Positions 28,972 to 37,939 of a stretch of 64,000 nucleotides of DNA are shown one piece after another. The notes under the pieces are model-generated. The model worked only from the letters and a program-made list of their open reading frames with translations, was not told where the DNA came from and did not search any database. The position numbers were made by a program, and so were the translations under genes. Numbering within the stretch: the first letter of the stretch is position 1; every line of letters starts with the position of its first letter. Source of the DNA: Microvirga sp. VF16 (lineage in GTDB: Bacteria > Pseudomonadota > Alphaproteobacteria > Rhizobiales > Beijerinckiaceae); NCBI RefSeq assembly GCF_016864375.1, contig NZ_CP069354.1, forward strand, positions 2,315,501 through 2,379,500, given 5' to 3'.

Positions 28972-28981
28972 GGATTGACCT

Positions 28982-29365
28982 GTGAATGACATGACCCCAA
29001 CCCAGGATCGGCCCAACGCGCCCCAGGTGTCCCCGGGCTCTGCGATCGCGCCGGAAGAACTCGACCGCATGACGGACGACATCATCGCGGCGCTCAAGAC
29101 CGTCTACGATCCGGAAATCCCGTCCGACATCTACGAGCTCGGCCTGATCTACCGGGTCGATATCGACGACGACCGCAACGTCACCATCGATATGACGCTG
29201 ACCGCGCCGGGCTGTCCGGTGGCCGGCGAAATGCCGGGCTGGGTCGAGAACGCGGTGTCCACGGTCCAAGGCGTCCAGAGCGTCAAGGTCAACATGGTCT
29301 TCGATCCGCCATGGGATCAGAGCCGCATGTCAGATGAGGCCCGTGTCGCGCTCGACATGTGGTAG
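28982..29365 (+). CDS. sufT: SUF system protein SufT (MIP18/DUF59 family)
   Basis: This 127-residue protein has an N-terminal Pro-rich extension of ~25 residues and a MIP18/DUF59 domain (LKTVYDPEIPSDIYELGLIYRV and MTLTAPGCPVAGEMP, with the conserved cysteine). SufT helps mature iron-sulfur proteins; Rhizobium operons call it sufX. The GTG at 28982 was chosen because GAGG precedes it at good spacing; an ATG 9 bp later is also possible. It ends the uninterrupted suf run. sufA, its usual next neighbour, lies 4.3 kb away. Confidence 0.9.
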   Translation: MNDMTPTQDRPNAPQVSPGSAIAPEELDRMTDDIIAALKTVYDPEIPSDIYELGLIYRVDIDDDRNVTIDMTLTAPGCPVAGEMPGWVENAVSTVQGVQSVKVNMVFDPPWDQSRMSDEARVALDMW

Positions 29366-29393
29366 GGCTTCGAGGCTCGTCGATTAATTTTAG

Positions 29394-29476
29394 CGTCATG
29401 GCCAGGCTCGTCCCGGCCACTCACGTTTTGAGGGCGTAAACGCGTGGATCCCCGGAACAAGTCCGGGGATGACGGG
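29394..29476. repeat. REP-like palindromic element after sufT, type B
   Basis: It opens CGTCATGGCCAGGCTCGTCC, related to the elements at 2472 and 27625. Its second half, TCCCCGGAACAAGTCCGGGGAT, is a good hairpin. It lies between sufT and the convergent SDR gene and may end transcripts from both. Confidence 0.6.
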
Positions 29477-29497
29477 AGGGCGATCGGCATTGACCGA

Positions 29498-30250
29498 TCA
29501 CGTCCGGTTGATGGAAACGCCTCCATCGACGAGCATGGCCGTGCCTGTCGTGAAGCTCGATGCATCCGAAGCGAGGTAGAGCGCCGAGCGGGCGATTTCC
29601 TCAGGCCGCGCCCGTCGCTTCAGCGCATGCAGGCCTTCGACGAAGGCCAATGCCTCAGGCGTGCTGACCCAGGCCTCCGCCAAGGGCGTATCCGTACCGC
29701 CTGGCAGCAAGGCGTTGACGCGGATGCCTTTTGGGCCGAACTCGCTCGCGAGTGATTGCGTGAGTCCGATCAATCCGGACTTGCTCGCTGCATAGGCTGC
29801 GACACCCGGCATTCCGGCCGTGTAGCCGACGAAGGTGGATGTAAAGATGATCGAGCCTCCGCCGCGGTCGAGCATGACCGGGATCTGGTACTTCGCCCCC
29901 AGAAAAGCAGCCGTGAGATTGACCGCAATTGTCTCGTTCCAGCCGGCGAGCGAGACGCCCGGCGTCGGCCCCATCTCGCCGTTCGTGCCGGCATTGTTGA
30001 AGGCGATGTCGAGGCCTCCGAAACGGCTCACGGCCGTCTCGACGAGCGTTTGAGCCAAAGCCTCGTCGCTGATATCGCCGGCAACAGCGACGGCGCACCC
30101 GCCATCTCTTTCGATCTCGGCGACGAGCGTGTCCAGCGCATCGGATCGCCGTGCCGTCACGATGACGTTCGCGCCTTCCTGCGCGAACAGTCGTGCCGTG
30201 GCACGACCGATTCCGGAGCTTGCCCCTGTCACGATGGCGGTCTTGTTCAT
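29498..30250 (-). CDS. SDR family NAD(P)-dependent oxidoreductase
   Basis: This is a 250-residue classical short-chain dehydrogenase. The Rossmann motif is TGASSGIG, NNAG follows, the catalytic Ser is in IIFTSTF and the YxxxK motif is YAASK. The C-terminus closes with TGTAMLVDGGVSI. The arginine after beta-2 (TARRSDAL) suggests NADPH preference. The substrate is unknown. The ATG MNKTAIVTGA was chosen; a GTG 12 bp upstream with AAAGGGA before it is a fair alternative. It is divergent from the flavoprotein monooxygenase, and both could work on the same compound, but nothing in the sequence shows it. Confidence 0.92.
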   Translation of the reverse strand: MNKTAIVTGASSGIGRATARLFAQEGANVIVTARRSDALDTLVAEIERDGGCAVAVAGDISDEALAQTLVETAVSRFGGLDIAFNNAGTNGEMGPTPGVSLAGWNETIAVNLTAAFLGAKYQIPVMLDRGGGSIIFTSTFVGYTAGMPGVAAYAASKSGLIGLTQSLASEFGPKGIRVNALLPGGTDTPLAEAWVSTPEALAFVEGLHALKRRARPEEIARSALYLASDASSFTTGTAMLVDGGVSINRT

Positions 30251-30478
30251 GAGCGTCGTCACAGCTGAGTCCCTTTCCTTGATGAGCTCAATGCTCGGGA
30301 TTGGGATCGCAAATCGAGTCGCTGCTTCCGACCCGATTCCTGAGCCCGATTTCTGTGATGGAAACAGAAGGGGGAGCCTCTGGGATGGAAACCGGGCTCG
30401 CGTTTTGGAAGTAGGCAGAATGGTCGTAGGGTTGTGCTGACTGACGGATGTTCCGAGGGCATCCCCAGGAGACCGCGC

Positions 30479-31699
30479 ATGAATACACCTCACGCGTCAA
30501 GAACTCTTCAAACCGGTTGTTGCATCGTTGGAGGCGGCCCCGCCGGCATGATGTTAGGGTTTCTCCTTGCCCGCCAGGGCGTCGAGGTTCTCGTTCTCGA
30601 GAAGCACGCCGATTTCCTGCGCGATTTTCGCGGGGACACCATCCACCCATCGACGCTCGAAGTGATGTACGAGCTCGGACTGCTCGACGAGTTTCTCTCG
30701 CGGCCGCATCAGCAAACCCAGACGGTCAGTCTGGTCGTGGGCGGAACGACCTTGCAATTGGGCGATTTCTCTCACCTGCCGACGCACTGCAAGTTCATCG
30801 CCTTCATGCCCCAATGGGACTTCCTCGATTTCCTGGCCGATCACGCGCGTGTCTATTCTCATTTTCACCTGAAGATGCAGGCGGAGGTCATCGATCTGAT
30901 CGAAGAGAAGGGCAGGGTGACGGGCGTGCGCGCTTCGACCCCCGAAGGCGTTCTCGATGTGCTGGCCGATCTTGTGGTCGCGGCCGATGGGCGACGCTCC
31001 ATTGTTCGCGAAAAGGCAGGCTTCGAGGCCCTGAATATCGGTGCGCCGATGGACGTGCTCTGGATGCGGGTGTCCAGGCATCCGGGCGATCCCGGCCAAC
31101 TGCTCGGGCGTATCGAGGCGGGGCAGATGCTGGTGATGATCGACCGCGGGCAATACTGGCAATGCGCCTATCTCATCCCGAAGGGATCGCTCGAAGCGGT
31201 ACAGCGGGAGGGGCTGGCGGGCTTTCGCTCGAAGCTTGCCGGGCTTGCGCCGTTTCTTGGAGGGCGCGTCGAGGAAATCCAATCCTGGGATGACATCAAG
31301 CTTCTGACCGTCGCCGTCGACCGGCTGAAGCAATGGTATCGGCCGGGACTTCTGTGCATCGGCGATGCGGCCCATGCCATGTCGCCCGCCGGCGGTGTCG
31401 GCATCAATCTCGCGATTCAGGATGCGGTCGCAACCGCCAACATCCTAGGACCGGTATTGAAGGCAGGGCCGGTGGGCCCTGAGCAGCTCGCCCTCGTTCA
31501 GAAAAGGCGCGAGCTGCCGACACGCCTGACGCAAGGGCTGCAGGTTCTGCTTCAGAAGCGGTTGATCGATCCTGTCCTGACCAGCAAGGGGCCTGTCTCA
31601 GCGCCCTGGATCATCCGCTGGCTGGCGCAATGGTCCCTGTTCAGGCGTATTCCCGCCCGTTTGATCGGTCTCGGCTTCAGGCCCGAGCACGTTCGTTGA
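30479..31699 (+). CDS. FAD-dependent monooxygenase, PHBH-type (group A)
   Basis: This 406-residue flavoprotein shows the dinucleotide-binding motif CIVGGGPAGMMLGFLLARQG at the N-terminus, the DG motif VVAADGRRSIVREKAGF, and the GD motif LCIGDAAHAMSPAGGVGINLAIQDAV. These make it a group A aromatic-ring-hydroxylase-like monooxygenase using NAD(P)H. The substrate is unknown; such enzymes act on aromatic compounds, polyketides or ubiquinone precursors. AGGAG precedes the ATG at 30479. Its last 102 bp overlap the antiporter gene on the other strand. Confidence 0.9.
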   Translation: MNTPHASRTLQTGCCIVGGGPAGMMLGFLLARQGVEVLVLEKHADFLRDFRGDTIHPSTLEVMYELGLLDEFLSRPHQQTQTVSLVVGGTTLQLGDFSHLPTHCKFIAFMPQWDFLDFLADHARVYSHFHLKMQAEVIDLIEEKGRVTGVRASTPEGVLDVLADLVVAADGRRSIVREKAGFEALNIGAPMDVLWMRVSRHPGDPGQLLGRIEAGQMLVMIDRGQYWQCAYLIPKGSLEAVQREGLAGFRSKLAGLAPFLGGRVEEIQSWDDIKLLTVAVDRLKQWYRPGLLCIGDAAHAMSPAGGVGINLAIQDAVATANILGPVLKAGPVGPEQLALVQKRRELPTRLTQGLQVLLQKRLIDPVLTSKGPVSAPWIIRWLAQWSLFRRIPARLIGLGFRPEHVR

Positions 31700-33493
31700 T
31701 GGTTGGGGCGGCGTGTTCTCGTCCGCACCGGCTTCATTCTGCTCATCTTCTGCGGCGACACCGTCCGCTTCGTCGACCGCGGACAGCACGGGGGTGCGGG
31801 GCGCATCGGGCACGGCGGCGAACATGGCGCGCGCAATTTCCTGCTCGCCCATTACGATTCGCGACGCGCCATATTTCATGACGTGTTCTTCCTGAGCATC
31901 GGAGTGAACGCGAACGATGATCGGCAGGTCTGGATTGATTCTGCGGGATTGTTCGACGACCTGGCCGCTTTCGAAAGCATCCGGAATGGCCACGAGGAGG
32001 CAGCGGGCTTCCTTGATGTTGGCAGCGGCGGCCACCTCTGGATCGGCGGCATTGCCGATGATGACCGGCTGGTTGTCCTTCTGCAGGTCGGTGACCTGAC
32101 TTTTGCTGGTCTCGATGACCAGGAAGGGGGTTTTCGACGCCAGCAGCTTACCGGTGATGAATTTGCCGACCCGTCCGTGGCCCACGAGGACCACATGATC
32201 CGTGAGGGAGGTCACGGGGAGGGACTCCTTAGTATCGGCGGCTTTCTCTTCCTCGGTGACCATAGGCATGCTCTCGGCCGAGGGCTCTGCTTTCGCGGCG
32301 TGAGCCTTCTCGCGCTTGGCAAACCACCGGTCGAGCAGGGTGAAAAGGAACGGATTGATCAGGATCGACAGGATGGCGCCGGCCAGGATCAAGTCGCGGC
32401 CCTTTTCCGGCATAAGCTGAAGTTCGACGCCGAGGCCCGCGAGGATGAAGGAGAATTCGCCGATCTGAGCGAGGCTCGCCGCAATGGTCAGGGCCGTCTC
32501 GTTCGGGTGTCTGAAGAGCCTGACGATCGCGAAGGCGGCGAGCGATTTGCCGACGACGATGATCAGGAAGGTCGCGAGAACCGGGCCGAAATCGTTGATG
32601 AGGATCATTGGGTCGAACAGCATGCCGACCGAGACGAAGAAGAGAACCGCGAAGGCGTCCCGTAGCGGCAGGGTTTCTGACGCGGCCTGATGGCTGAGTT
32701 CCGACTCGCTCAACACCATGCCGGCAAAGAACGCGCCGAGTGCAAAGGACACGCCGAACAGCTCCGCTGCTCCGAAAGCGGCACCAAGCGCGATCGCAAG
32801 AACCGCCAGACGGAACAGCTCGCGCGAGCCGGTATGCGCGACGTAGTGCAGGATCCACGGAATCACCCTTCGGCCGACGATCAGCATGATCGCCACGAAG
32901 GCGACGACCTTGCCGAGTGTGATGCCGAGGGAAATTACGATGGATTCCAGATCGGCCGAGGCGCTGGCCGTGGCGTTGGCGAAAGCCGGCAGCAACACCA
33001 GGGTCAGCACCATAGCCAGGTCTTCAACGATCAGCCAGCCGACGGCGATATGCCCGCGCTCAGTCTCGACGAGCCGTCGCTCCTGGAGCGCGCGCAGCAG
33101 CACGACCGTACTGGCGACGGAGAGCGCCAGGCCGAAGACCAGGCCGCCGCCGAGGTTCCATCCCATCAGCCAGGCGAGACCCATGCCCAGGACTGTCGCG
33201 CTTGCGATCTGGACCACGGCGCCGGGAATGGCGATGGCCCGGACTGACAGGAGATCCTTGAGCGAGAAATGAAGACCGACGCCGAACATCAGCAGGATCA
33301 CGCCGATTTCGGCGAGCTGATTGGCGAGCCCCTGATCCGCCACATATCCCGGCGTGAAAGGTCCGGCCAGGACGCCAGCGAGGAGATAGCCGATCAGAGG
33401 GGAGAGACGGAAACGATGCGCTATAGCGCCGAGGGCAAATGCCATCACAAGGCCGACAACGATGGTTGATATCAGCGGCATATGATGCGGCAT
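31598..33493 (-). CDS. Kef/YbaL-type monovalent cation:proton antiporter with RCK domain
   Basis: This 631-residue inner-membrane CPA2 transporter has about 12 transmembrane segments (residues ~5-390), including the conserved region around GVSFALGAFFAGMVLSESE and SLAQIGEFSFILAG. A cytoplasmic RCK_N domain at ~425-545 has the Rossmann motif VVLVGHGRVGKFI. It probably exchanges K+ or Na+ for protons. No second regulatory domain follows. The C-terminal ~60 residues are a low-complexity acidic/Pro tail, and the last 33 codons overlap the monooxygenase gene in antisense. AAGGAG precedes the chosen ATG. Confidence 0.92.
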   Translation of the reverse strand: MPHHMPLISTIVVGLVMAFALGAIAHRFRLSPLIGYLLAGVLAGPFTPGYVADQGLANQLAEIGVILLMFGVGLHFSLKDLLSVRAIAIPGAVVQIASATVLGMGLAWLMGWNLGGGLVFGLALSVASTVVLLRALQERRLVETERGHIAVGWLIVEDLAMVLTLVLLPAFANATASASADLESIVISLGITLGKVVAFVAIMLIVGRRVIPWILHYVAHTGSRELFRLAVLAIALGAAFGAAELFGVSFALGAFFAGMVLSESELSHQAASETLPLRDAFAVLFFVSVGMLFDPMILINDFGPVLATFLIIVVGKSLAAFAIVRLFRHPNETALTIAASLAQIGEFSFILAGLGVELQLMPEKGRDLILAGAILSILINPFLFTLLDRWFAKREKAHAAKAEPSAESMPMVTEEEKAADTKESLPVTSLTDHVVLVGHGRVGKFITGKLLASKTPFLVIETSKSQVTDLQKDNQPVIIGNAADPEVAAAANIKEARCLLVAIPDAFESGQVVEQSRRINPDLPIIVRVHSDAQEEHVMKYGASRIVMGEQEIARAMFAAVPDAPRTPVLSAVDEADGVAAEDEQNEAGADENTPPQPSTNVLGPEAETDQTGGNTPEQGPLRQPADDPGR

Positions 33494-33665
33494 CTGCTCT
33501 CCTTAGGCTGTGGCGGAATTGGGGATGGGGTCTACCCGATATGGTCGACCTCGGCCGTTGGGGCAACCCTGAATGGTCTCGACGTTTGCCCTTTCAGCTC
33601 TTATCTATGGAAAAACCAACTCGTTCTGCCCGGGCCTTGAACCCGGCTGTCAGGAGAGAAGTCTT

Positions 33666-34046
33666 ATGGCTTTACCCGGCTTCAAGGTCGTCACCTTGAC
33701 CGACGCGGCAGCGAACCGCGTCAAGGATATCATCGGCAAGGCGGACCGCCCCATCGTCGGCGTCCGCGTCGGCGTCAAGAACGGCGGCTGCGCCGGCATG
33801 TCCTACACCATGGAATATGCGGAAAGCGTCAACCCGCTCGACGAGGTGGTCGAGGACAAGGGCGTGACCGTTCTGATCGATCCCAAGGCTGTGCTGTTCC
33901 TGCTCGGCACGGAGATGGATTTCCAGACGACCAAGATGTCGTCCCAGTTCGTCTTCAACAATCCCAATCAGACCTCGGCCTGCGGCTGCGGCGAGTCGGT
34001 CGCGATCACGCCGGCCACGCCTGCTGCGCTCCAATCGGCTAACTAA
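33666..34046 (+). CDS. sufA: Fe-S cluster A-type carrier protein SufA
   Basis: This 126-residue A-type carrier receives new clusters from SufBC2D and hands them to target proteins. The three conserved cysteines are present: Cys42 in NGGCAGMSY and Cys106/Cys108 in SACGCGES. The start MALPGFKVVTLTD follows AGGAGAG at good spacing; 31 upstream codons are not family-like. In other Hyphomicrobiales it follows sufT directly; here three unrelated genes intervene, so it must rely on its own promoter or one within 33494-33650. The tfoX-like gene starts 3 bp after its stop. Confidence 0.95.
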   Translation: MALPGFKVVTLTDAAANRVKDIIGKADRPIVGVRVGVKNGGCAGMSYTMEYAESVNPLDEVVEDKGVTVLIDPKAVLFLLGTEMDFQTTKMSSQFVFNNPNQTSACGCGESVAITPATPAALQSAN

Positions 34047-34049
34047 GCC

Positions 34050-34439
34050 ATGGATGCAGAGGATCTACGCGACATCTTCCGCAGCCTCGGCCCCATCCAT
34101 ATCCGGCGCATGTTCGGCGGGCAGGGGGTCTATCAGGATGAGCTGATGTTCGCCCTGGTGGCCTATGACGAACTCTACCTCAAGGTTGATGACGAGAGTG
34201 TCGCTTATTTCCGTGACCTGGGCTCACGCCCTTTCACTTACGAAGCCCGCGACGGCCGCAAGACCACGATGAGCTATTGGCTCATGCCGGAATCCGCCCT
34301 TGACGACCCCGACGAGGCGGCCGAGCTTGCCACCATGGCCGTAGCGGCGGCGCAGAGGGCGAAAGCCGCCCAGACACGTAAAGGCAAGGCCGCGCCGAGC
34401 CGGAAGGCTCGGAAGAAAGCATCCGAGCCCGTTACTTAG
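34050..34439 (+). CDS. TfoX/Sxy N-terminal domain protein
   Basis: This 129-residue protein has the TfoX N-terminal fold at residues 1-100 (FRSLGPIHIRRMFGGQGVYQDELMFALV and FTYEARDGRKTTMSYWLMPE). A Lys/Arg/Ala-rich tail follows. In gammaproteobacteria, TfoX activates competence genes; the alphaproteobacterial single-domain forms are unstudied, so function is open. It lies 3 bp after sufA and is surely co-transcribed with it, as in many relatives. It converges with the helicase gene, leaving a 5-bp gap. Confidence 0.88.
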   Translation: MDAEDLRDIFRSLGPIHIRRMFGGQGVYQDELMFALVAYDELYLKVDDESVAYFRDLGSRPFTYEARDGRKTTMSYWLMPESALDDPDEAAELATMAVAAAQRAKAAQTRKGKAAPSRKARKKASEPVT

Positions 34440-34444
34440 CTTTC

Positions 34445-35905
34445 TTACTTGGCTTTCTTGGCCGCTACCGGCCGCATGAGGAAGGCCGGTACGTGATCAC
34501 CGAGACCGATCACCTTCTCGTCCATGTCGTCGTCACGACGGGAGCGGCCCTGATAGTTTCGATCCGACGAACGCTCGCCGCGCTCCTGGCGGGACCTGCG
34601 GCTGGGCTGCTCCTCGCGGAGAGGCTCGACGGCACGGCCAATTGAGGCCTCTTCCCGTGGCTCCTCGGAACGGCCGCGGCTCCGGTCCGCCGACCGCACC
34701 TTGACCTTGCGGCCACGTGAGCGCTCCTCGCCCCGCCCGCCGCGGCGGCGCGAGGATCCTTCGGAGGGCGGGCGCTCGGCGAGCGTCGGTCCCTGCCACT
34801 CGACCGGTTGGCCGATCAGCTTCTCGATGGCTGCCAGGGACTTCTCGTCGCCCGGACCCACCAGCGTAAAGGCTTGGCCCGAACGTCCCGCTCGGCCTGT
34901 GCGGCCGATGCGGTGGACATAATCTTCTGCGTGGTGCGGGACGTCGTAGTTGAACACGTGGCTCACCGCCGGAATGTCCAGGCCACGGGCAGCCACGTCG
35001 CTGGCCACCAGGATCGGCATCTCTCCGCTGCGGAAGCTGTCGAGCGCCGCCATGCGGGCATGCTGGTCCATATCGCCATGAAGAGCGACTGCCGCGAAAC
35101 CGTGCTTCTGCAAGGAGCGATGAAGGACGGCCACGTCACGTTTGCGGTTACAGAAAACGATGGCGTTCTGCAGGTCGGTGGCGCTCCGAATCAGCTCCCG
35201 CAGGGTCTCGCGCTGCTCGTAATCCTCACGGCCCGTCGCCACGAGGCGCTGGGTGATCGTCGCGGCAGTCGAAGCGGCGCGAGCGACCTCCACCTTCACC
35301 GGATTGTGAAGGAAGGCGTCGGCAAGACGCTGGATCTCCGGAGGCATGGTTGCGGAGAAGAACAGGGTCTGGCGGGTGAAGGGCACGAGCTTCACGATGC
35401 GCTCGATATCGGGGATGAAGCCCATATCGAGCATCCGGTCGGCCTCGTCGATGACGAGCAGCTCGACGCCAGTCAGCAGGAGCTTGCCGCGCTCGAAGTG
35501 ATCGAGCAGGCGACCGGGAGTCGCGATCAGCACGTCGACGCCGCGGGTGATCTTGGCATCCTGATCGCCGAAGGATACGCCGCCGATCAGCAGGGCGACG
35601 GAAAGCTTGTGATTGATGCCGTATTTGTCGAAGTTGTCTTCGACCTGGGCCGCCAACTCGCGGGTCGGCTCGAGGATCAGCGTGCGCGGCATGCGCGCCC
35701 GGGCCCGGCCGGATTCGAGCAGGGTCAGCATCGGGAGCGTGAAGGCGGCCGTCTTGCCCGTGCCGGTCTGGGCAATGCCCAGCACATCGCGGCGTGAGAG
35801 AACGTGGGGGATGGCCTGGGCCTGGATCGGCGTCGGCTCCGTATATCCGGCGGCGGCGACGGCCTGTTGAACTTTATCGCTAAGTCCGAGTTCGGCGAAC
35901 GACAT
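34445..35905 (-). CDS. DEAD-box ATP-dependent RNA helicase, RhlE-like
   Basis: This 486-residue helicase unwinds RNA duplexes in ribosome assembly or mRNA decay. Motifs in order: the Q-motif GYTEPTPIQAQAIP, Walker A AQTGTGKT, Ia PTRELAAQ, DEAD in VIDEADRMLDMGF, SAT in FFSATMP, and HRIGRTGRAGRSG. Residues from ~375 on form a basic, Arg/Ser/Glu-rich disordered tail that would add RNA binding. It is alone on its strand, with RNase E elsewhere in the window as a possible degradosome partner. Confidence 0.95.
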   Translation of the reverse strand: MSFAELGLSDKVQQAVAAAGYTEPTPIQAQAIPHVLSRRDVLGIAQTGTGKTAAFTLPMLTLLESGRARARMPRTLILEPTRELAAQVEDNFDKYGINHKLSVALLIGGVSFGDQDAKITRGVDVLIATPGRLLDHFERGKLLLTGVELLVIDEADRMLDMGFIPDIERIVKLVPFTRQTLFFSATMPPEIQRLADAFLHNPVKVEVARAASTAATITQRLVATGREDYEQRETLRELIRSATDLQNAIVFCNRKRDVAVLHRSLQKHGFAAVALHGDMDQHARMAALDSFRSGEMPILVASDVAARGLDIPAVSHVFNYDVPHHAEDYVHRIGRTGRAGRSGQAFTLVGPGDEKSLAAIEKLIGQPVEWQGPTLAERPPSEGSSRRRGGRGEERSRGRKVKVRSADRSRGRSEEPREEASIGRAVEPLREEQPSRRSRQERGERSSDRNYQGRSRRDDDMDEKVIGLGDHVPAFLMRPVAAKKAK

Positions 35906-36092
35906 GAATGCTAATTACCGTTGAGGGCTAGGCGCGCTCTAAAAGTGCCGGCCGCGCTCTACGGCAACAAACAGGCGCGAGACTGGTTTCACCTGAGGCT
36001 CTTGCTCAAGTTTAGGAGTGGCGGGACCATAAGATAAGCTATGCGCTTGTCAATCCAGGGAAACTTGCCGAGACGCGACAAAGGAAAGTTTG

Positions 36093-36791
36093 ATGGCTGA
36101 AACACTCGTTCTGATTCCCGGATTGGCCTGCACCTCCCGGCTTTTCGAGCCCCAGATCGCCGCCCTGTCCAAGGAGCGCAGCATCGTTCTCATGGATCAT
36201 ACCCAGGATGATTCGATCCCGGGAATCGCCGCGCGCCTCCTGCGCGAAGCGCCCGAGCGGTTCGCTCTCGCAGGGCTCTCCATGGGCGGATACGTCGCCA
36301 TGGAGGTCATGCGACAGGCGCCGGAACGGGTGACACGGCTTGCCTTGCTCGACACGAGCGCACGTCCCGACACCCCGGAGGCGAGCCAGGATCGCAAGCG
36401 GCTGATCGCGCTCGCGGAAGCGGGCCGATTCGAGGAGATTCATGCCGCGCTCTGGCCGCGTCTTGTCCATCCCGATCATCGGGGCGACCGGGATCTTCAG
36501 GACATCCTGTTCGGGATGATGCGGGAGACCGGGGCTGAGGCCTATATCCGGCAGCAGCGGGCTATCATGGCGCGTCCCGACTCGCGTCCTTCCCTGTCGG
36601 GAATCGAGATCCCGACCCTGGTGCTGGTCGGGGAGGGCGATGCCATCACGCCGCCGGAGATTGCCCGCGAGATGGCCGAAATGATCGAATGGGCCTCCCT
36701 GGTCGTCATTCCCGAGGCCGGGCACATGTCGACGCTCGAGCAGCCGGAGCGGGTCAATCAGGCCCTCCAATTGTGGCTGAACCGGAATTAA
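36093..36791 (+). CDS. Alpha/beta hydrolase
   Basis: This 232-residue small hydrolase has the oxyanion region LIPGLACTSRLFEPQ, nucleophile elbow GLSMGGYVAMEV, acid in VGEGDAITPPE and histidine in PEAGHMSTLEQPERV. It is esterase or carboxylesterase-like, and no substrate can be assigned. Neighbours give no clue: the gene stands alone between the divergent helicase and an outer-membrane protein gene. AAGGAAAG precedes the ATG at 36093; a TTG just before it is less likely. Confidence 0.9.
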   Translation: MAETLVLIPGLACTSRLFEPQIAALSKERSIVLMDHTQDDSIPGIAARLLREAPERFALAGLSMGGYVAMEVMRQAPERVTRLALLDTSARPDTPEASQDRKRLIALAEAGRFEEIHAALWPRLVHPDHRGDRDLQDILFGMMRETGAEAYIRQQRAIMARPDSRPSLSGIEIPTLVLVGEGDAITPPEIAREMAEMIEWASLVVIPEAGHMSTLEQPERVNQALQLWLNRN

Positions 36792-37100
36792 CCATAGATC
36801 CGTCCGCTGCTTGCGAAACTCCTCAGGAATATGGTCAATGATTGGTTACTGGCCCTATCAGATGCTGGCCGTCTGCCTCATCGTTCCGATAACCTGCTGA
36901 AGTGACAGGGTTATTGCGAATTTTTCGTTGAAGGTAACAGGGCGGCATGTATGGTTGTGCGAGGGTAAAAACCGCCCATCATGGGTTGCGAATGCGAAAA
37001 GCCGCGCTTCTTGCCTTAACTGTGGCAGGAAAGTGACAGACGCTGGGTCAAGTCTGGGATAGAAGCGGATCACATCCTTCTAACAGACGGACCAAGACAA
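36792..37100. other. 309-bp non-coding region upstream of the outer-membrane protein gene
   Basis: No gene is supported here. The AT-richer centre (about 36820-36990) and the ~30 bp before the ATG presumably carry the promoter and leader of the barrel protein, but I see no clear -35/-10 pair. A weak 71-codon frame on the minus strand has no ribosome site or family character. Confidence 0.5.
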
Positions 37101-37736
37101 ATGAAAAAGATCCTCCTCTCCTCGGTTGCTCTGCTCGGCCTCGCCACTGGCGCCATGGCTGCTGACCTTCCTTCCCGCCGCGCTCCGGCTCCGGTGATTG
37201 CTGCCGTTCCGGTCTTCACCTGGACCGGCTTCTACGTCGGTGTGAACGCCGGCTACGGCTGGAACACGAATGACTCCATCACGATCGGTGGCGTCCGCTT
37301 CGACATCGACGACGAGGGTGGCTTCGTCGGCGGCGCCCAGGCTGGCTACAACTACCAGATCGGTTCGTTCGTGGTCGGTCTCGAAGGCGACATCCAGTAC
37401 GCCGATTTCGGCGGTGATGATGACCTCATCCTCGCTGACGGCACGGTTGTCGGCTTCGATCGCAGCGACTGGTTCGGCACGGTGCGCGCTCGCGCCGGTG
37501 TGGCCTTCGACCGCGCCCTGATCTACGCCACCGGTGGTTTCGCCTTCGCGGACGATGCTACCGGCTGGACCGTCGGTGGTGGTCTCGAGTACGCCTTCAC
37601 CAACAACCTGTCGGCCAAGGTCGAAGGCCTGTACGTCAACCTCGACCAGGACGACAACAGCATCCTGGGCTTCGACGACGATGCCGAGTTCGGCGTGATC
37701 CGTGCGGGTCTGAACTACCGCTTCGGCACCTACTAA
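37101..37736 (+). CDS. Outer-membrane beta-barrel protein (Omp25/Omp31-like porin family)
   Basis: This 211-residue exported protein has a signal peptide cut around AMA-A (residue 20). A Pro/Arg-rich linker follows (DLPSRRAPAPV), then the typical start TWTGFYVGVNAGYGW. Alternating strands follow to the C-terminal aromatic end GVIRAGLNYRFGTY, as required for Bam-dependent insertion. The pattern is that of rhizobial Omp25/Omp31/RopB-like eight-stranded barrels. It is acidic and Asp-rich in its loops. A strong terminator follows. No ribosome site matching AGGAGG is seen directly before the ATG. Confidence 0.92.
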   Translation: MKKILLSSVALLGLATGAMAADLPSRRAPAPVIAAVPVFTWTGFYVGVNAGYGWNTNDSITIGGVRFDIDDEGGFVGGAQAGYNYQIGSFVVGLEGDIQYADFGGDDDLILADGTVVGFDRSDWFGTVRARAGVAFDRALIYATGGFAFADDATGWTVGGGLEYAFTNNLSAKVEGLYVNLDQDDNSILGFDDDAEFGVIRAGLNYRFGTY

Positions 37737-37760
37737 GATCCATCGCCTCTGGCGATGATC

Positions 37761-37789
37761 AAGGCCCGGTGGCAACACCGGGCCTTTTT
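37761..37789 (+). terminator. Terminator of the outer-membrane protein gene
   Basis: AAGGCCCGGTG and CACCGGGCCTT form an 11-bp stem with loop GCAA, followed by TTTTTG, 25 bp after the stop. A small hairpin (CATCGCC and GGCGATG) lies just before it. Confidence 0.9.
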
Positions 37790-37939
37790 GTATTAGACGT
37801 GCAATACTTAGAGAGATTGGCGACAACTGCGAAAATTCCGGATCTTACAGGCGAATTTTCTTGCGGTAGTTGCTGTCCCTGAAATTTAGTCGCTAGTTTG
37901 TAGCAAAGCTATCGTTGCTTAAAAATGCCTACACTAGAA

